Below, in pieces: positions 56,754 to 64,000 of a DNA stretch of 64,000 bases. Each line of letters begins with the position of its first letter. The stretch's first letter is position 1. The notes below the pieces were generated by a model. It made no database searches. It had not been told where the DNA came from and was given only the letters and a program-made list of their open reading frames with translations. The stretch is from Helicobacter acinonychis (lineage in GTDB: Bacteria; Campylobacterota; Campylobacteria; Campylobacterales; Helicobacteraceae), in NCBI RefSeq assembly GCF_900461455.1, contig NZ_UGIA01000001.1, forward strand, positions 1,240,001-1,304,000, read 5' to 3'. A program made the position numbers and the translations under genes.

Positions 56754-58166
56754 TTATTTACTCGGATTTTGTCTGTTAAAATCATCATCAACCCTTACAA
56801 TATCGTCTTCACCGACATACTCGCCCACTTGGACTTCTATGATAATTAAAGGGATTTTGCCATAATTAGCCAAGCGGTGCAAGGTGTTTTTAGGGATATA
56901 AGTGGATTCATTGGCTTGCAATTCAAACAATTGATAATCTAATTCCACGCTCGCCATCCCACTAATCACCACCCAATGTTCGCTCCTATGGAAATGCTTT
57001 TGTAAAGAAAGCCTAGCGTTTGGTTTGACTTCTAAAATCTTAACCTTATAGCAACCGCTCTCATGCAAGACTTCATAACTCCCCCAAGGGCGATACACTT
57101 TAGTGTGCGTTTGCAATAATTCCTGGTTGTGTGTTTCTATCTCGCTCACTAAAGCTTTTAAATCCTTAGCCTTGTCTTTATGGGCGACTAAAAGAGCGTC
57201 TTTAGTGTCAATGATTGCTAAATTCCCAACCCCTAAAAGAGCACTGACTTTATGAGAAAAGATTAAATTATTCTCGCTTTCTTTAGCAAAAACGGGCGTT
57301 TGATTCAAGCTGACATTTTCTTTAGATCCGTTAGCTGTTTCTTCAAAAAGAGCGTTAAAATTCCCTAAATCGCTCCACTTAGCGTTCAATTCTACCATTT
57401 TGATTTTATGGCTTTGTTGCATTAAGGCTATATCAACGCTCACATCCTCTAGATCTTGCATGCTCTCCACACTCAAGCGTGCAATCTTTTTGCCAAAAAA
57501 ATGCGTGTTTTCTAGCGATTCAAACGCCCTTTCACACCCCTTTAAAACATTAGGGGCATGTTTTTTCAATTCCTCTAAAAAAACGCCCGCTTGAAAAACA
57601 AACATGCCACTATTGAAATAAAACCCTCCATTTTGTTGGAACTCTATCGCTTTTTCTAACCTTGGCTTTTCAATGAATCGTTTGACATCTAAAGCGTTAG
57701 GACTTTCAATATACCCAAACTCCGTGTTAGGCTTTTCAATGCTCACGCCAAAAGTAACTAAAAAGCCTTTTTTGGCTAAATCAATCGCTTTTTGCATCGC
57801 ATTTTCATACGCTTGAATGTCTTTAATCAAATGATCGCTTGGCGTAACGATGAGCAAATCTTCTTTATCGCTCATTAAAGCACTCAAACTAATGGCATTA
57901 GCAGTATTTTTACTCAAACTCTCCAATAAAAAACCCACGCTTTTATTTTGGATTTCGCCCTCTATTTCTTCTAGGGCTAAAAAATAATGCTTTTCATTGC
58001 ACACGATCAACGTTTCATCTACTAAGGGAGTGTTTCTTTTAAAACTCAACTCAAACAGGCTTTTATGATCAAAAAGCTTTAAAAATTGCTTAGGGTATAG
58101 GCTACGGCTCAAAGGCCATAGGCGTTTGCCACTCCCCCCACTCAGTAAGATATGTTTGATTTTCAT
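56754..58166 (-). CDS. manC: Mannose-1-phosphate guanylyltransferase / mannose-6-phosphate isomerase
   Basis: Bifunctional type II enzyme that isomerises fructose 6-phosphate to mannose 6-phosphate and makes GDP-mannose. 470 residues: pyrophosphorylase signature LSGGSGKRLWPLSR near residue 9, FIEKPRLEKA near residue 163, and C-terminal cupin isomerase domain with RPWGSYEVL and LSLQKHFHRSEHWVV near residue 390. The start at 58166 (MKIKHILLSGG) gives the usual length; an ATG five codons upstream is possible. It begins the GDP-fucose genes. Confidence 0.93.
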   Translation of the reverse strand: MKIKHILLSGGSGKRLWPLSRSLYPKQFLKLFDHKSLFELSFKRNTPLVDETLIVCNEKHYFLALEEIEGEIQNKSVGFLLESLSKNTANAISLSALMSDKEDLLIVTPSDHLIKDIQAYENAMQKAIDLAKKGFLVTFGVSIEKPNTEFGYIESPNALDVKRFIEKPRLEKAIEFQQNGGFYFNSGMFVFQAGVFLEELKKHAPNVLKGCERAFESLENTHFFGKKIARLSVESMQDLEDVSVDIALMQQSHKIKMVELNAKWSDLGNFNALFEETANGSKENVSLNQTPVFAKESENNLIFSHKVSALLGVGNLAIIDTKDALLVAHKDKAKDLKALVSEIETHNQELLQTHTKVYRPWGSYEVLHESGCYKVKILEVKPNARLSLQKHFHRSEHWVVISGMASVELDYQLFELQANESTYIPKNTLHRLANYGKIPLIIIEVQVGEYVGEDDIVRVDDDFNRQNPSK

Positions 58167-58230
58167 GGGCTTTCTTGTCATGCTCTCTTTTGCTTTTAGG
58201 GTTATTATAGCGTTTTTAACACAGCATTTA

Positions 58231-59367
58231 TCACTTCAAAAACTCAGCGATGACTTCATTGTCTCTGGGTATAGGGAAGAAAATGTCAGTATTAGGCGAA
58301 ATGAATACCCTACTCCCCTCTCTAATGATAACAATGGGGGCGATTTTGCTCTTGTCTCTCAAAATTTGATTGACCACTTGATTGATCCCCATACCGCTTT
58401 GCCTCATCAATTGCAATAAAAGATAATCCCCAAAGAAATTAGTCGTCTCTTCTTTATTGCCTTTGTTGTTTAAAGCGGAAGTGATCCCAATCAACAAGCC
58501 GTTAGTGAGCGTAGAAAGCAATAAAGGCACGCCATAGCGTTGAAAATTCCTTTCAATCAATTCCCCCACTAATCCGTTATAGCCTTTAATGTCCGCCCCT
58601 TTAGCGTTAGTGAGCATGATATTGATGCCATGGGGGGTGATGATGCGACTCCACACAATATCCAAGCGGTATTCGCCCATTTTGTTATTGTTGCTGTAAT
58701 AACCTATAACTTTAGAGCCTTTAGGGATTAAAACAGCCTTGCCCATGCTCGCAAAAATATCGCTCTCCACTTGTGCAATGACTTTACCAGCGATCTGGCT
58801 AGAAATAGGCGTGATCAAAAAAGCGGGTATCATTTTATCCGCTGTAATGGTGCGTAAAAGCCTGTTTTCATTAGTGGCAATGTCTTTTTCTTTAAGGTTA
58901 GTAAAGCCATCGATCCCTTTAGGGTTATCCATTGGGAAAATCAAGTTTTCTTCGTAATTTTTAGGGCTTTGTTTAAAAGGAGTGATGCGAGCGGCTAATA
59001 AATCTAATTGTTTTAAAGAAACGTCTTTTTTAGTTGGTTTTGTTTGAGGCTCTATGGGAGGATTGTTGGGTTCTTTAGTTTCTTCTTTAGGAATATTCAT
59101 TTTTTGGGCGTTTAAGGTTTTGAGAGCGACTTCTAGTTGGTGCTGTAAGGCTTTTATAGTAGCGTCTTTGGAGCTTTCTGTATGGGTTGGTTGTAAGCTT
59201 GGAGTGAAAGTGTAATCTTGTAGGGGGTATTTCACCTCATCATCATTTAAAAGAGTGGGTTGGTTGTTTAAGGGGGCTTTTGGCTTTTGGTGGTAGATTA
59301 AAGAGGTTGTTACAATCGTTATAAAACCCCCTACAACAATAAGTGCCCCCTTGAGCCACTTATTCAT
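58231..59367 (-). CDS. comB10: Competence type IV secretion protein ComB10 (VirB10-like)
   Basis: Inner-to-outer membrane bridging subunit of the ComB DNA-uptake machine. 378 residues: one N-terminal membrane helix (about 8-25), proline-rich and hydrophilic periplasmic linker (residues 30-120), then the VirB10 domain with VLIPKGSKVIGYYSNN near residue 218 and RGVSF-like C-terminal strands. Start overlaps comB9 by 8 bases. Formerly labelled trbI. Confidence 0.93.
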   Translation of the reverse strand: MNKWLKGALIVVGGFITIVTTSLIYHQKPKAPLNNQPTLLNDDEVKYPLQDYTFTPSLQPTHTESSKDATIKALQHQLEVALKTLNAQKMNIPKEETKEPNNPPIEPQTKPTKKDVSLKQLDLLAARITPFKQSPKNYEENLIFPMDNPKGIDGFTNLKEKDIATNENRLLRTITADKMIPAFLITPISSQIAGKVIAQVESDIFASMGKAVLIPKGSKVIGYYSNNNKMGEYRLDIVWSRIITPHGINIMLTNAKGADIKGYNGLVGELIERNFQRYGVPLLLSTLTNGLLIGITSALNNKGNKEETTNFFGDYLLLQLMRQSGMGINQVVNQILRDKSKIAPIVIIREGSRVFISPNTDIFFPIPRDNEVIAEFLK

Positions 59368-60313
59368 CTCTACCCTTTTTTATAAAACGGATACACAAAT
59401 AGCCCTTACCCAACCTTAAAGTCCATTTAGCCGAAACATCTTCAGCGATAATATAATCGCCCACAATCCTTGTATTCACTGGGTTATCATAGCCATCAAC
59501 GACCTTATAAATCACTGGGAATTTAGAGAGCGCTAATCTTTTGTCAAATTTGAAATAAGTGAATTGTTTGTCGTTAAAAATTTCTTTAGGCATTAAAGAG
59601 AGTTTGGATTTTTTAGAGCATAGCCACAAACAATACCATTTCCTTTGAGAGCTTTTTAAAGCCTTATAGCCTTTTTGAATATCTTTTTTAACGATTTTCA
59701 TCGCATTGGTGTTATCACCAATAGTTATGATCTCTTCTTCTTTGGTTTCTTTGGTTTCTTTTAAGGGTTTGTTATTGTTTTCGGCTGTATTTTCAGCTAT
59801 ATTCCCTTTTTTAGGCTTGATGAAAGCGTTAGAATAATAATTCTTATCTTCTATAAAAACCTGTAAATTAGGGTGTTTGGAGCTAGTGAAAGTGGTAGAA
59901 AACACATAGAAAGAAAAAATCTTACCCTCACTATCAATCACGCTGATATTAGAATCCACGCCAATTTGTAAAGGCTTGATGAGCAAAATATGATCATTGC
60001 TTTCTAATATTTTTGCATCAAAGCCCACCTTATCCCCTAAAACAAAATCGCTAATAGGTTTTGAAAAAAACAATAAAGTTGCCATCGCATAGCGCAAGCG
60101 GATCTTATAAGTTTGCCCTTGAAAGTAATCAATATTCAAAGTGTTAGACATTTTTGAGCGGTTTTTATTAAAAAAACTCCCTTGAATGGCGTTTAAATCT
60201 TGCATGGGGTGGTTTAAATTCGTGAGGGCTTTTTCGTTAGTTTCTTCTAAAAAATCATCGGCCCTTAAAGCGCTAAAAACAAACGCAAGAATAAATAAAA
60301 ATCTTTGCATCAA
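59360..60313 (-). CDS. comB9: Competence type IV secretion protein ComB9 (VirB9-like)
   Basis: Periplasmic/outer membrane core subunit of the ComB machine. 317 residues: signal peptide (FLFILAFVFSALRA), VirB9-type N-terminal domain with YKIRLRYAMATLLFFS near residue 74, a low-complexity linker (KETKETKEEE near residue 190), and a C-terminal domain (YFKFDKRLALSKFPVIYKV). Coupled by a 4-base overlap to comB8. Confidence 0.92.
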   Translation of the reverse strand: MMQRFLFILAFVFSALRADDFLEETNEKALTNLNHPMQDLNAIQGSFFNKNRSKMSNTLNIDYFQGQTYKIRLRYAMATLLFFSKPISDFVLGDKVGFDAKILESNDHILLIKPLQIGVDSNISVIDSEGKIFSFYVFSTTFTSSKHPNLQVFIEDKNYYSNAFIKPKKGNIAENTAENNNKPLKETKETKEEEIITIGDNTNAMKIVKKDIQKGYKALKSSQRKWYCLWLCSKKSKLSLMPKEIFNDKQFTYFKFDKRLALSKFPVIYKVVDGYDNPVNTRIVGDYIIAEDVSAKWTLRLGKGYLCIRFIKKGRDE

Positions 60314-61053
60314 TCGCTCTTATTTCTAGGTGCAATTTCGGTGATGCTATAGCGAGTAACTTTAAAGCCGGTAGGGTTTTTAGGCATGGAAGCGTAATCA
60401 AAATCCGGAGTGTCAAAAAGATAACTCAGCACGATTTTATAACGCTTTTCATACACCAATTTGTTTTCATTCAAGAGTTTGGCGGCAATGGACACGCTTG
60501 CAATGGGGTTATTGTCTTGCTGATAAATCGCAATATTGACGATATGGACTTCTCTTTCTAAGTGGCTTTGTGCATAAATGCTGTTGTTGGTTTTAATCAA
60601 ATCTTCAAAGCGCTGCCACACTTTAGCGTTGCTTTGTAAACGCACCAATTCATAGCGCGACTTATCGTCAATGCGATTAATGCTCTCTCTGTTTAACACA
60701 TACGCCCCAATCAGTGAGCGAGCCAAGGCTTCATTGCTAGAAATGCTTTTATCCGCTCTTTGGATAATGGCGTAATGCTTGTCTTGATTTAAAAAATCCA
60801 CGAAATGGTGTTCGGTTTTTTGTAAGGGTAGAAGGCTGATTAAAACGATCGCTAAAACAAGAGCGATAAAACTCATCAAACCTAAAAGTTTGTAAGCGAT
60901 TTTCAAGCGGTTTCTCTCCAACCTAAACACGCTTTGCATGTCCAAATCATTCACCGAAAAACTAGAGAGCTTGTTTTCTAAATGCTTTTCTTGGTGGCTT
61001 AAAAGCTCTTCTAAAAAAGCCAATTGCTCGCTGTTGAAAGGCTTTTCTTTCAT
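60310..61053 (-). CDS. comB8: Competence type IV secretion protein ComB8 (VirB8-like)
   Basis: Inner membrane subunit with a periplasmic domain. 247 residues: cytoplasmic N-terminus, one membrane helix (GLMSFIALVLAIVLISLLPL, about 58-77), and VirB8 fold with SRYELVRLQ near residue 130 and FKVTRYSITEIAPR at the end. Its ATG overlaps the comB7 stop as ATGA. Confidence 0.93.
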   Translation of the reverse strand: MKEKPFNSEQLAFLEELLSHQEKHLENKLSSFSVNDLDMQSVFRLERNRLKIAYKLLGLMSFIALVLAIVLISLLPLQKTEHHFVDFLNQDKHYAIIQRADKSISSNEALARSLIGAYVLNRESINRIDDKSRYELVRLQSNAKVWQRFEDLIKTNNSIYAQSHLEREVHIVNIAIYQQDNNPIASVSIAAKLLNENKLVYEKRYKIVLSYLFDTPDFDYASMPKNPTGFKVTRYSITEIAPRNKSD

Positions 61054-61187
61054 GCAAGGTTTAATCCGTTTTCATATAGTTTTTCATGCATCTTTTCATG
61101 CAATGCACAAGGGCTTTTTTTCATCTCATGCACCTTGCTTGTGCAACCAATAAGCACCAACCCCACCAATAATAAAAAAATTTTCAT
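61050..61187 (-). CDS. comB7: Competence lipoprotein ComB7
   Basis: Tiny outer membrane lipoprotein that stabilises ComB9. The frame from ATG 61187 gives 45 residues: hydrophobic signal MKIFLLLVGLVLIGC with lipobox LIGC at residue 15, then a short Lys-, His- and Glu-rich tail containing a second cysteine (SPCALHEK). The stop overlaps comB8's start as ATGA. Position between comB6 and comB8 and the lipobox make the call safe despite the size. Confidence 0.92.
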   Translation of the reverse strand: MKIFLLLVGLVLIGCTSKVHEMKKSPCALHEKMHEKLYENGLNLA

Positions 61188-61212
61188 TATATTCTCATTT
61201 ATTTAATTTTAT

Positions 61213-62277
61213 TTAAATTTCATGCTTTGGATTTATTGTATCCTTTTTAACCTTTTTTTGCTTGAAATTTGGAATTTTTACATCCAATCGGGTGGTTTCT
61301 ACCTTGAATGTGGGGGAATGCGTTTCCTTTTCTTTAGAGACGCTTTCGCTTGTAGAAGTAGAGACGCTAGAGAGAGCAGTAGTAACAGGTGGGGTAGTAA
61401 CATATTGCAAAGAAGTGAGAGCGTTTTGGCTCATGTTAGTGCCCAGATTTGTAGCGAGTTTGTAAGTTTCTTTAAGGCTATTTTGCACCCTAAACAAAGC
61501 GTTGATGAAAAAAGGCACGCCTATGATAAAAACGCAACACAAAAATAACGCCACCACCAATAAAAGGCTCAAGTCTTGTTGTTCCTGCATGCGAGCGTCC
61601 ATTAGGGCTTTAGTTACAGACACATTCAAAAACCCAACCAATAACAAAAAAGGCTTGTAAAACCCAAGGGCTAGGCATTTTTTAAGGCATACAAACACAA
61701 CGCTCCTCCAGGTTTTAAAAAACCCAAACGCTAAAAACAGTGCCCCTAAAGAGCACCACACATGCACTTCCAAATACACTAAAATAATAATCGCAAACAG
61801 CACGCTCAAAAAAAGCGCTTGCAAAACGCTTAAAAAAAGCCAAACAGATATTTCACTATGACTCAAATCGCTGATAAAGCTAAGGGCATAAAACCCATGA
61901 TTGAAAATAAAATCTAATGAAAGCGTGTGGCTAGAAAAATGATTCAAGCTTTGAGAAAGGGCATGGGTAACCATATTAGGCAAAATAAAAATAGCGTTTT
62001 GAAAAAATTCATAAAAATGCAAAGGATTTTTCAAAGCGTAGTTAAAAAGCACAAAAAACCCCACAAACAATAACGCCTCTAAAATCGTGCTAACGCTAAA
62101 GAAATTCTGCTCTTTCAAACTTTTATAAGCAAAGAACATGAACGCCAAAGCGACCGCGCTATTAAACACGAATTGTGCATGCAAAGTGTAGAGAAAAAAT
62201 TCAGCAAAACGCCCTAAAATCGCCGTGAGCGGTGTGATAAACCAAGAAAGAATAATTTCATAAGCGTCATTTTTCAT
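61213..62277 (-). CDS. comB6: Competence type IV secretion protein ComB6 (VirB6/TrbL-like)
   Basis: Polytopic inner membrane channel-like subunit. 354 residues from ATG 62277 with about six hydrophobic helices between residues 20 and 250, then a long Ser/Thr-rich hydrophilic C-terminal tail (TALSSVSTSTSESVSKEKE). A longer frame starts within the upstream gene at 62349, but ATG 62277 lies 7 bases past that gene's stop. Corresponds from memory to HP0037. Confidence 0.88.
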   Translation of the reverse strand: MKNDAYEIILSWFITPLTAILGRFAEFFLYTLHAQFVFNSAVALAFMFFAYKSLKEQNFFSVSTILEALLFVGFFVLFNYALKNPLHFYEFFQNAIFILPNMVTHALSQSLNHFSSHTLSLDFIFNHGFYALSFISDLSHSEISVWLFLSVLQALFLSVLFAIIILVYLEVHVWCSLGALFLAFGFFKTWRSVVFVCLKKCLALGFYKPFLLLVGFLNVSVTKALMDARMQEQQDLSLLLVVALFLCCVFIIGVPFFINALFRVQNSLKETYKLATNLGTNMSQNALTSLQYVTTPPVTTALSSVSTSTSESVSKEKETHSPTFKVETTRLDVKIPNFKQKKVKKDTINPKHEI

Positions 62278-62284
62278 CAATGTT

Positions 62285-63283
62285 TCAACGCGCTTTAATG
62301 TAAAATTCAAAGCCTTTACGCAACACCAACAATTCAATTTTAGGTGCACTCAATGCTTCTCTTAAAGCTTTTTGATTGAAGGCTACATCTTTACGATTCA
62401 CCCATAAAATCCTATCCCCAAGCTTTAAAAAATCCAAGCCTTTGGGTAAATGACTGCCTATTTTAGTGATTACAAAACGCTCATCTAAAGCGATATTATA
62501 GCGTTCTAAAAAAGTGTCTTTGAGTAAAAACCCCCCATAACGCTTATTGACTTTAAGCGTTACTTCTTTGATTTGGCGGTTCCGCTTGATTTTCACTCTA
62601 ACAAGGCTTTGGTATTTGAGATTGCTCACTACCCATTCAAACTCCGCTAACGAATGGATTTTTTGATCATTGATCGCTATGATTTCATCGTTTTTTAAAA
62701 AAGGGTTTTTGGGGAAAAAGGGATCAAATTGCACTACCACTAAACGCTTATGATATTCTTCTAAACGCACCCCAATATCCCCATAATAAGGCTCTTTTTG
62801 GCTTAAAAAACGCTTGATAAATTTTGTTTCTATAAAACCATTCCCCCCTACCCCTAGCCCTAACATTTGATAGCAAATATTGCTAATGACACCATTTTTT
62901 TGAATCGCTTGCGAAATGCGAGCGTAATGGTTATAGCCTTTTTGCTTAGAGAGTAATTGCACTTCTGTGACTTGGTTTGCCCCCACGCTAGCCATAGGTC
63001 TTGTGAGAGCGTTTTTATCTAAATCCCTTAAAGTATAAGCGTAAGCACTTGGTGCACTTTGCAACAAATACAACCCTATAAAAGGATCGGATTTGATGAC
63101 TTTGGCATGTTTAGGGTAGGTTTTAGAATAATATAAATACACGCCTTTAGGCAACTCTTTTAAAGCCACACCCCCTTTTTGAAGACTGGCTTTTTGAAAA
63201 AATGCCTGACAATGCTTGAAATCATAAGCCCCTAAGCCATTCACAAAAAACAATAGAACAATAAGGGCTTTGCAAAGCATCAC
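62285..63283 (-). CDS. Periplasmic PDZ-domain protein of unknown function
   Basis: 332 residues: signal peptide (ALIVLLFFVNGLGA), a first domain without a motif I know, then a PDZ-like domain near residues 175-260 (NPFLKNDEIIAINDQKIHSLAEFEWVV pattern) and a second PDZ-like half near residues 275-320 (GLDFLKLGDRILWVN). No protease motif is present, so it is probably a binding or scaffold protein. It lies in one string with comB6-10: its start overlaps ybaB as ATGA and comB6 follows. From memory HP0036. Confidence 0.85.
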   Translation of the reverse strand: MMLCKALIVLLFFVNGLGAYDFKHCQAFFQKASLQKGGVALKELPKGVYLYYSKTYPKHAKVIKSDPFIGLYLLQSAPSAYAYTLRDLDKNALTRPMASVGANQVTEVQLLSKQKGYNHYARISQAIQKNGVISNICYQMLGLGVGGNGFIETKFIKRFLSQKEPYYGDIGVRLEEYHKRLVVVQFDPFFPKNPFLKNDEIIAINDQKIHSLAEFEWVVSNLKYQSLVRVKIKRNRQIKEVTLKVNKRYGGFLLKDTFLERYNIALDERFVITKIGSHLPKGLDFLKLGDRILWVNRKDVAFNQKALREALSAPKIELLVLRKGFEFYIKAR

Positions 63284-63573
63284 AATTTGGCAAAATTCCC
63301 CAACATACTAAAAGCTAAATTTTTTCTGTTTTCTTCTACGGATTTATACCCATCATTCAAAGCGCTCATCAAATAGATTTGCATCGCTTCTTTATCTTCT
63401 AACAGGCTGTCATCAATTTGCAAATCCACTAACTCCCCCACCCCATTAAAACTCACGCTCACCATTCCCCCACCGCTTTTGGAAGTGTAAATCGTATCTT
63501 TATTCTTTTCTTCTAATTGAGAAAATTCTTTTTTCACGCCGTCTAATAACCCACTCAATTGACTAAAATCCAT
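63280..63573 (-). CDS. YbaB/EbfC nucleoid-associated protein
   Basis: Small dimeric DNA-binding protein. 97 residues with the family pattern: N-terminal helix, GGGMVSVSFNGVGELVDLQID near residue 33, and ALNDGYKSVEENRK towards the end. It lies between panD and the PDZ gene, both within 10 bases. Often next to dnaX and recR in other bacteria, which is not so here. Confidence 0.92.
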   Translation of the reverse strand: MDFSQLSGLLDGVKKEFSQLEEKNKDTIYTSKSGGGMVSVSFNGVGELVDLQIDDSLLEDKEAMQIYLMSALNDGYKSVEENRKNLAFSMLGNFAKL

Positions 63574-63583
63574 ATCTAACCTT

Positions 63584-63934
63584 TTATTTTTCTAAAATTT
63601 CATTTTTTTCATTGACTAACACAATGCACGGCTTGTGCACATTCATTTCATCTTCATTCATGCTCGCATAAGCTAAAATGATCACCACATCGCCTATGGC
63701 TACCTTTCTCGCTGCTGCACCATTGACGCAAATTTCGCCCCTTTTTTTCCCTAAAATCACATAGGTACTGAAGCGTTCGCCGTTATTGATATTGACGATT
63801 TCTACTTTCATACCCTCTCTGAGTTTAGCGAGCTTGGCTAAATTTTCATCTATGGTGATCGAGCCCACATAGTTGAGGTTAGCATCTGTGATAGTCGCTC
63901 TGTGGATTTTGCTATAAAGCATTTCAAAAGTCAT
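63584..63934 (-). CDS. panD: Aspartate 1-decarboxylase precursor
   Basis: Makes beta-alanine for pantothenate. 116 residues; self-cleavage at Gly24-Ser25 within YVGSITID creates the pyruvoyl cofactor; [21 protein letters not shown] and [10 protein letters not shown] follow as in the family. The start overlaps the end of the upstream gene (clpA, by its frame) by 11 bases. Confidence 0.97.
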   Translation of the reverse strand: MTFEMLYSKIHRATITDANLNYVGSITIDENLAKLAKLREGMKVEIVNINNGERFSTYVILGKKRGEICVNGAAARKVAIGDVVIILAYASMNEDEMNVHKPCIVLVNEKNEILEK

Positions 63935-64000
63935 TTTCTTTCACCTTTTGTGCACGCTTGATTTCTTTTAAAACCAATTGATTGTTTTCCAACAAGCAAG
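63924..64000 (-). CDS. clpA: C-terminal end of an upstream gene, probably clpA (cut by the window edge)
   Basis: A minus-strand frame entering from the right edge ends [23 protein letters not shown], stop within the start of panD. The overlap suggests a coupled gene. The name rests only on remembered gene order (HP0033 next to panD in 26695); the 25 visible residues contain no ClpA motif. Confidence 0.45.
   Translation of the reverse strand, partial: CLLENNQLVLKEIKRAQKVKENDF

Overview
The window is from Helicobacter pylori or a very close relative. This rests on the genes themselves: the two histidine-rich nickel proteins Hpn and Hpn2, the comB7-comB10 competence type IV secretion genes, a Hor-type outer membrane protein, FrpB4, an AapA-like type I toxin remnant, remnants of restriction-modification systems, and simple repeats of the kind this species uses for phase variation. 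Locus tags from strain 26695 (HPxxxx) are recalled from memory, not searched.

Layout. 1-2.3 kb: 3' end of alaS, maf, and two small membrane ORFs. 2.3-7.3 kb (minus): rlmN, kdsD, rnj, ksgA. 7.4-8.2 kb: tandem hpn2 and hpn, each with its own promoter and terminator. 8.2-15.3 kb: a lipoprotein, an S4 RNA-binding protein, ileS, a VirB11-like ATPase, fliI, fliQ, murB. 15.3-16.0 kb: a decayed aapA-type toxin locus and an hsdS fragment. 16.1-20.3 kb: yceI, an acid phosphatase and two family-9 glycosyltransferases for LPS core. 20.6-23.8 kb: an outer membrane protein and two wrecked DNA methyltransferase genes. 23.8-28.1 kb: agmatine deiminase, hypF, hypE. 28.2-33.5 kb (minus): a CcoI/FixI-type copper ATPase, a TrmN6-like methyltransferase, ribD, gltS. 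33.6-43.0 kb: carboxynorspermidine dehydrogenase, ccoG (minus), plsY, folB, an frpB remnant, frpB4, selA, nusA. 43.2-50 kb (minus): a phase-off phosphoethanolamine-transferase-like gene, mreC, mreB, clpX, lpxA, fabZ, fliW. 50.1-54.2 kb: bamD, lon, tyrA. 54.7-64 kb (minus, listed right to left as transcribed): end of clpA, panD, ybaB, a PDZ protein, comB6-7-8-9-10, manC, gmd, fcl.

How the genes fit together. Nickel is a theme: hpn and hpn2 (storage and detoxification), hypE and hypF (hydrogenase cofactor), and frpB4 (outer membrane nickel uptake) with a NikR-type operator over its promoter. The cbb3 oxidase maturation factors CcoI and CcoG lie near each other. ComB6-10 form the DNA-uptake machine. 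ManC, Gmd and Fcl make GDP-L-fucose for Lewis O-antigen, and the two family-9 transferases act on the LPS core. FabZ, LpxA, ClpX, MreB and MreC are in one gene string.

The most interesting signals are a (GA)7 tract that switches off an EptA-like membrane enzyme and that one extra repeat would restore to 554 residues; a frameshifted AapA-type toxin with a likely antisense promoter; a 31-residue strongly basic ORF just after frpB4; a cytosine methyltransferase whose catalytic cysteine codon is now a stop; and an in-frame AG tract in a heptosyltransferase-like gene. Comparison with remembered 26695 gene order suggests several rearrangement junctions, most of them marked by remnants.
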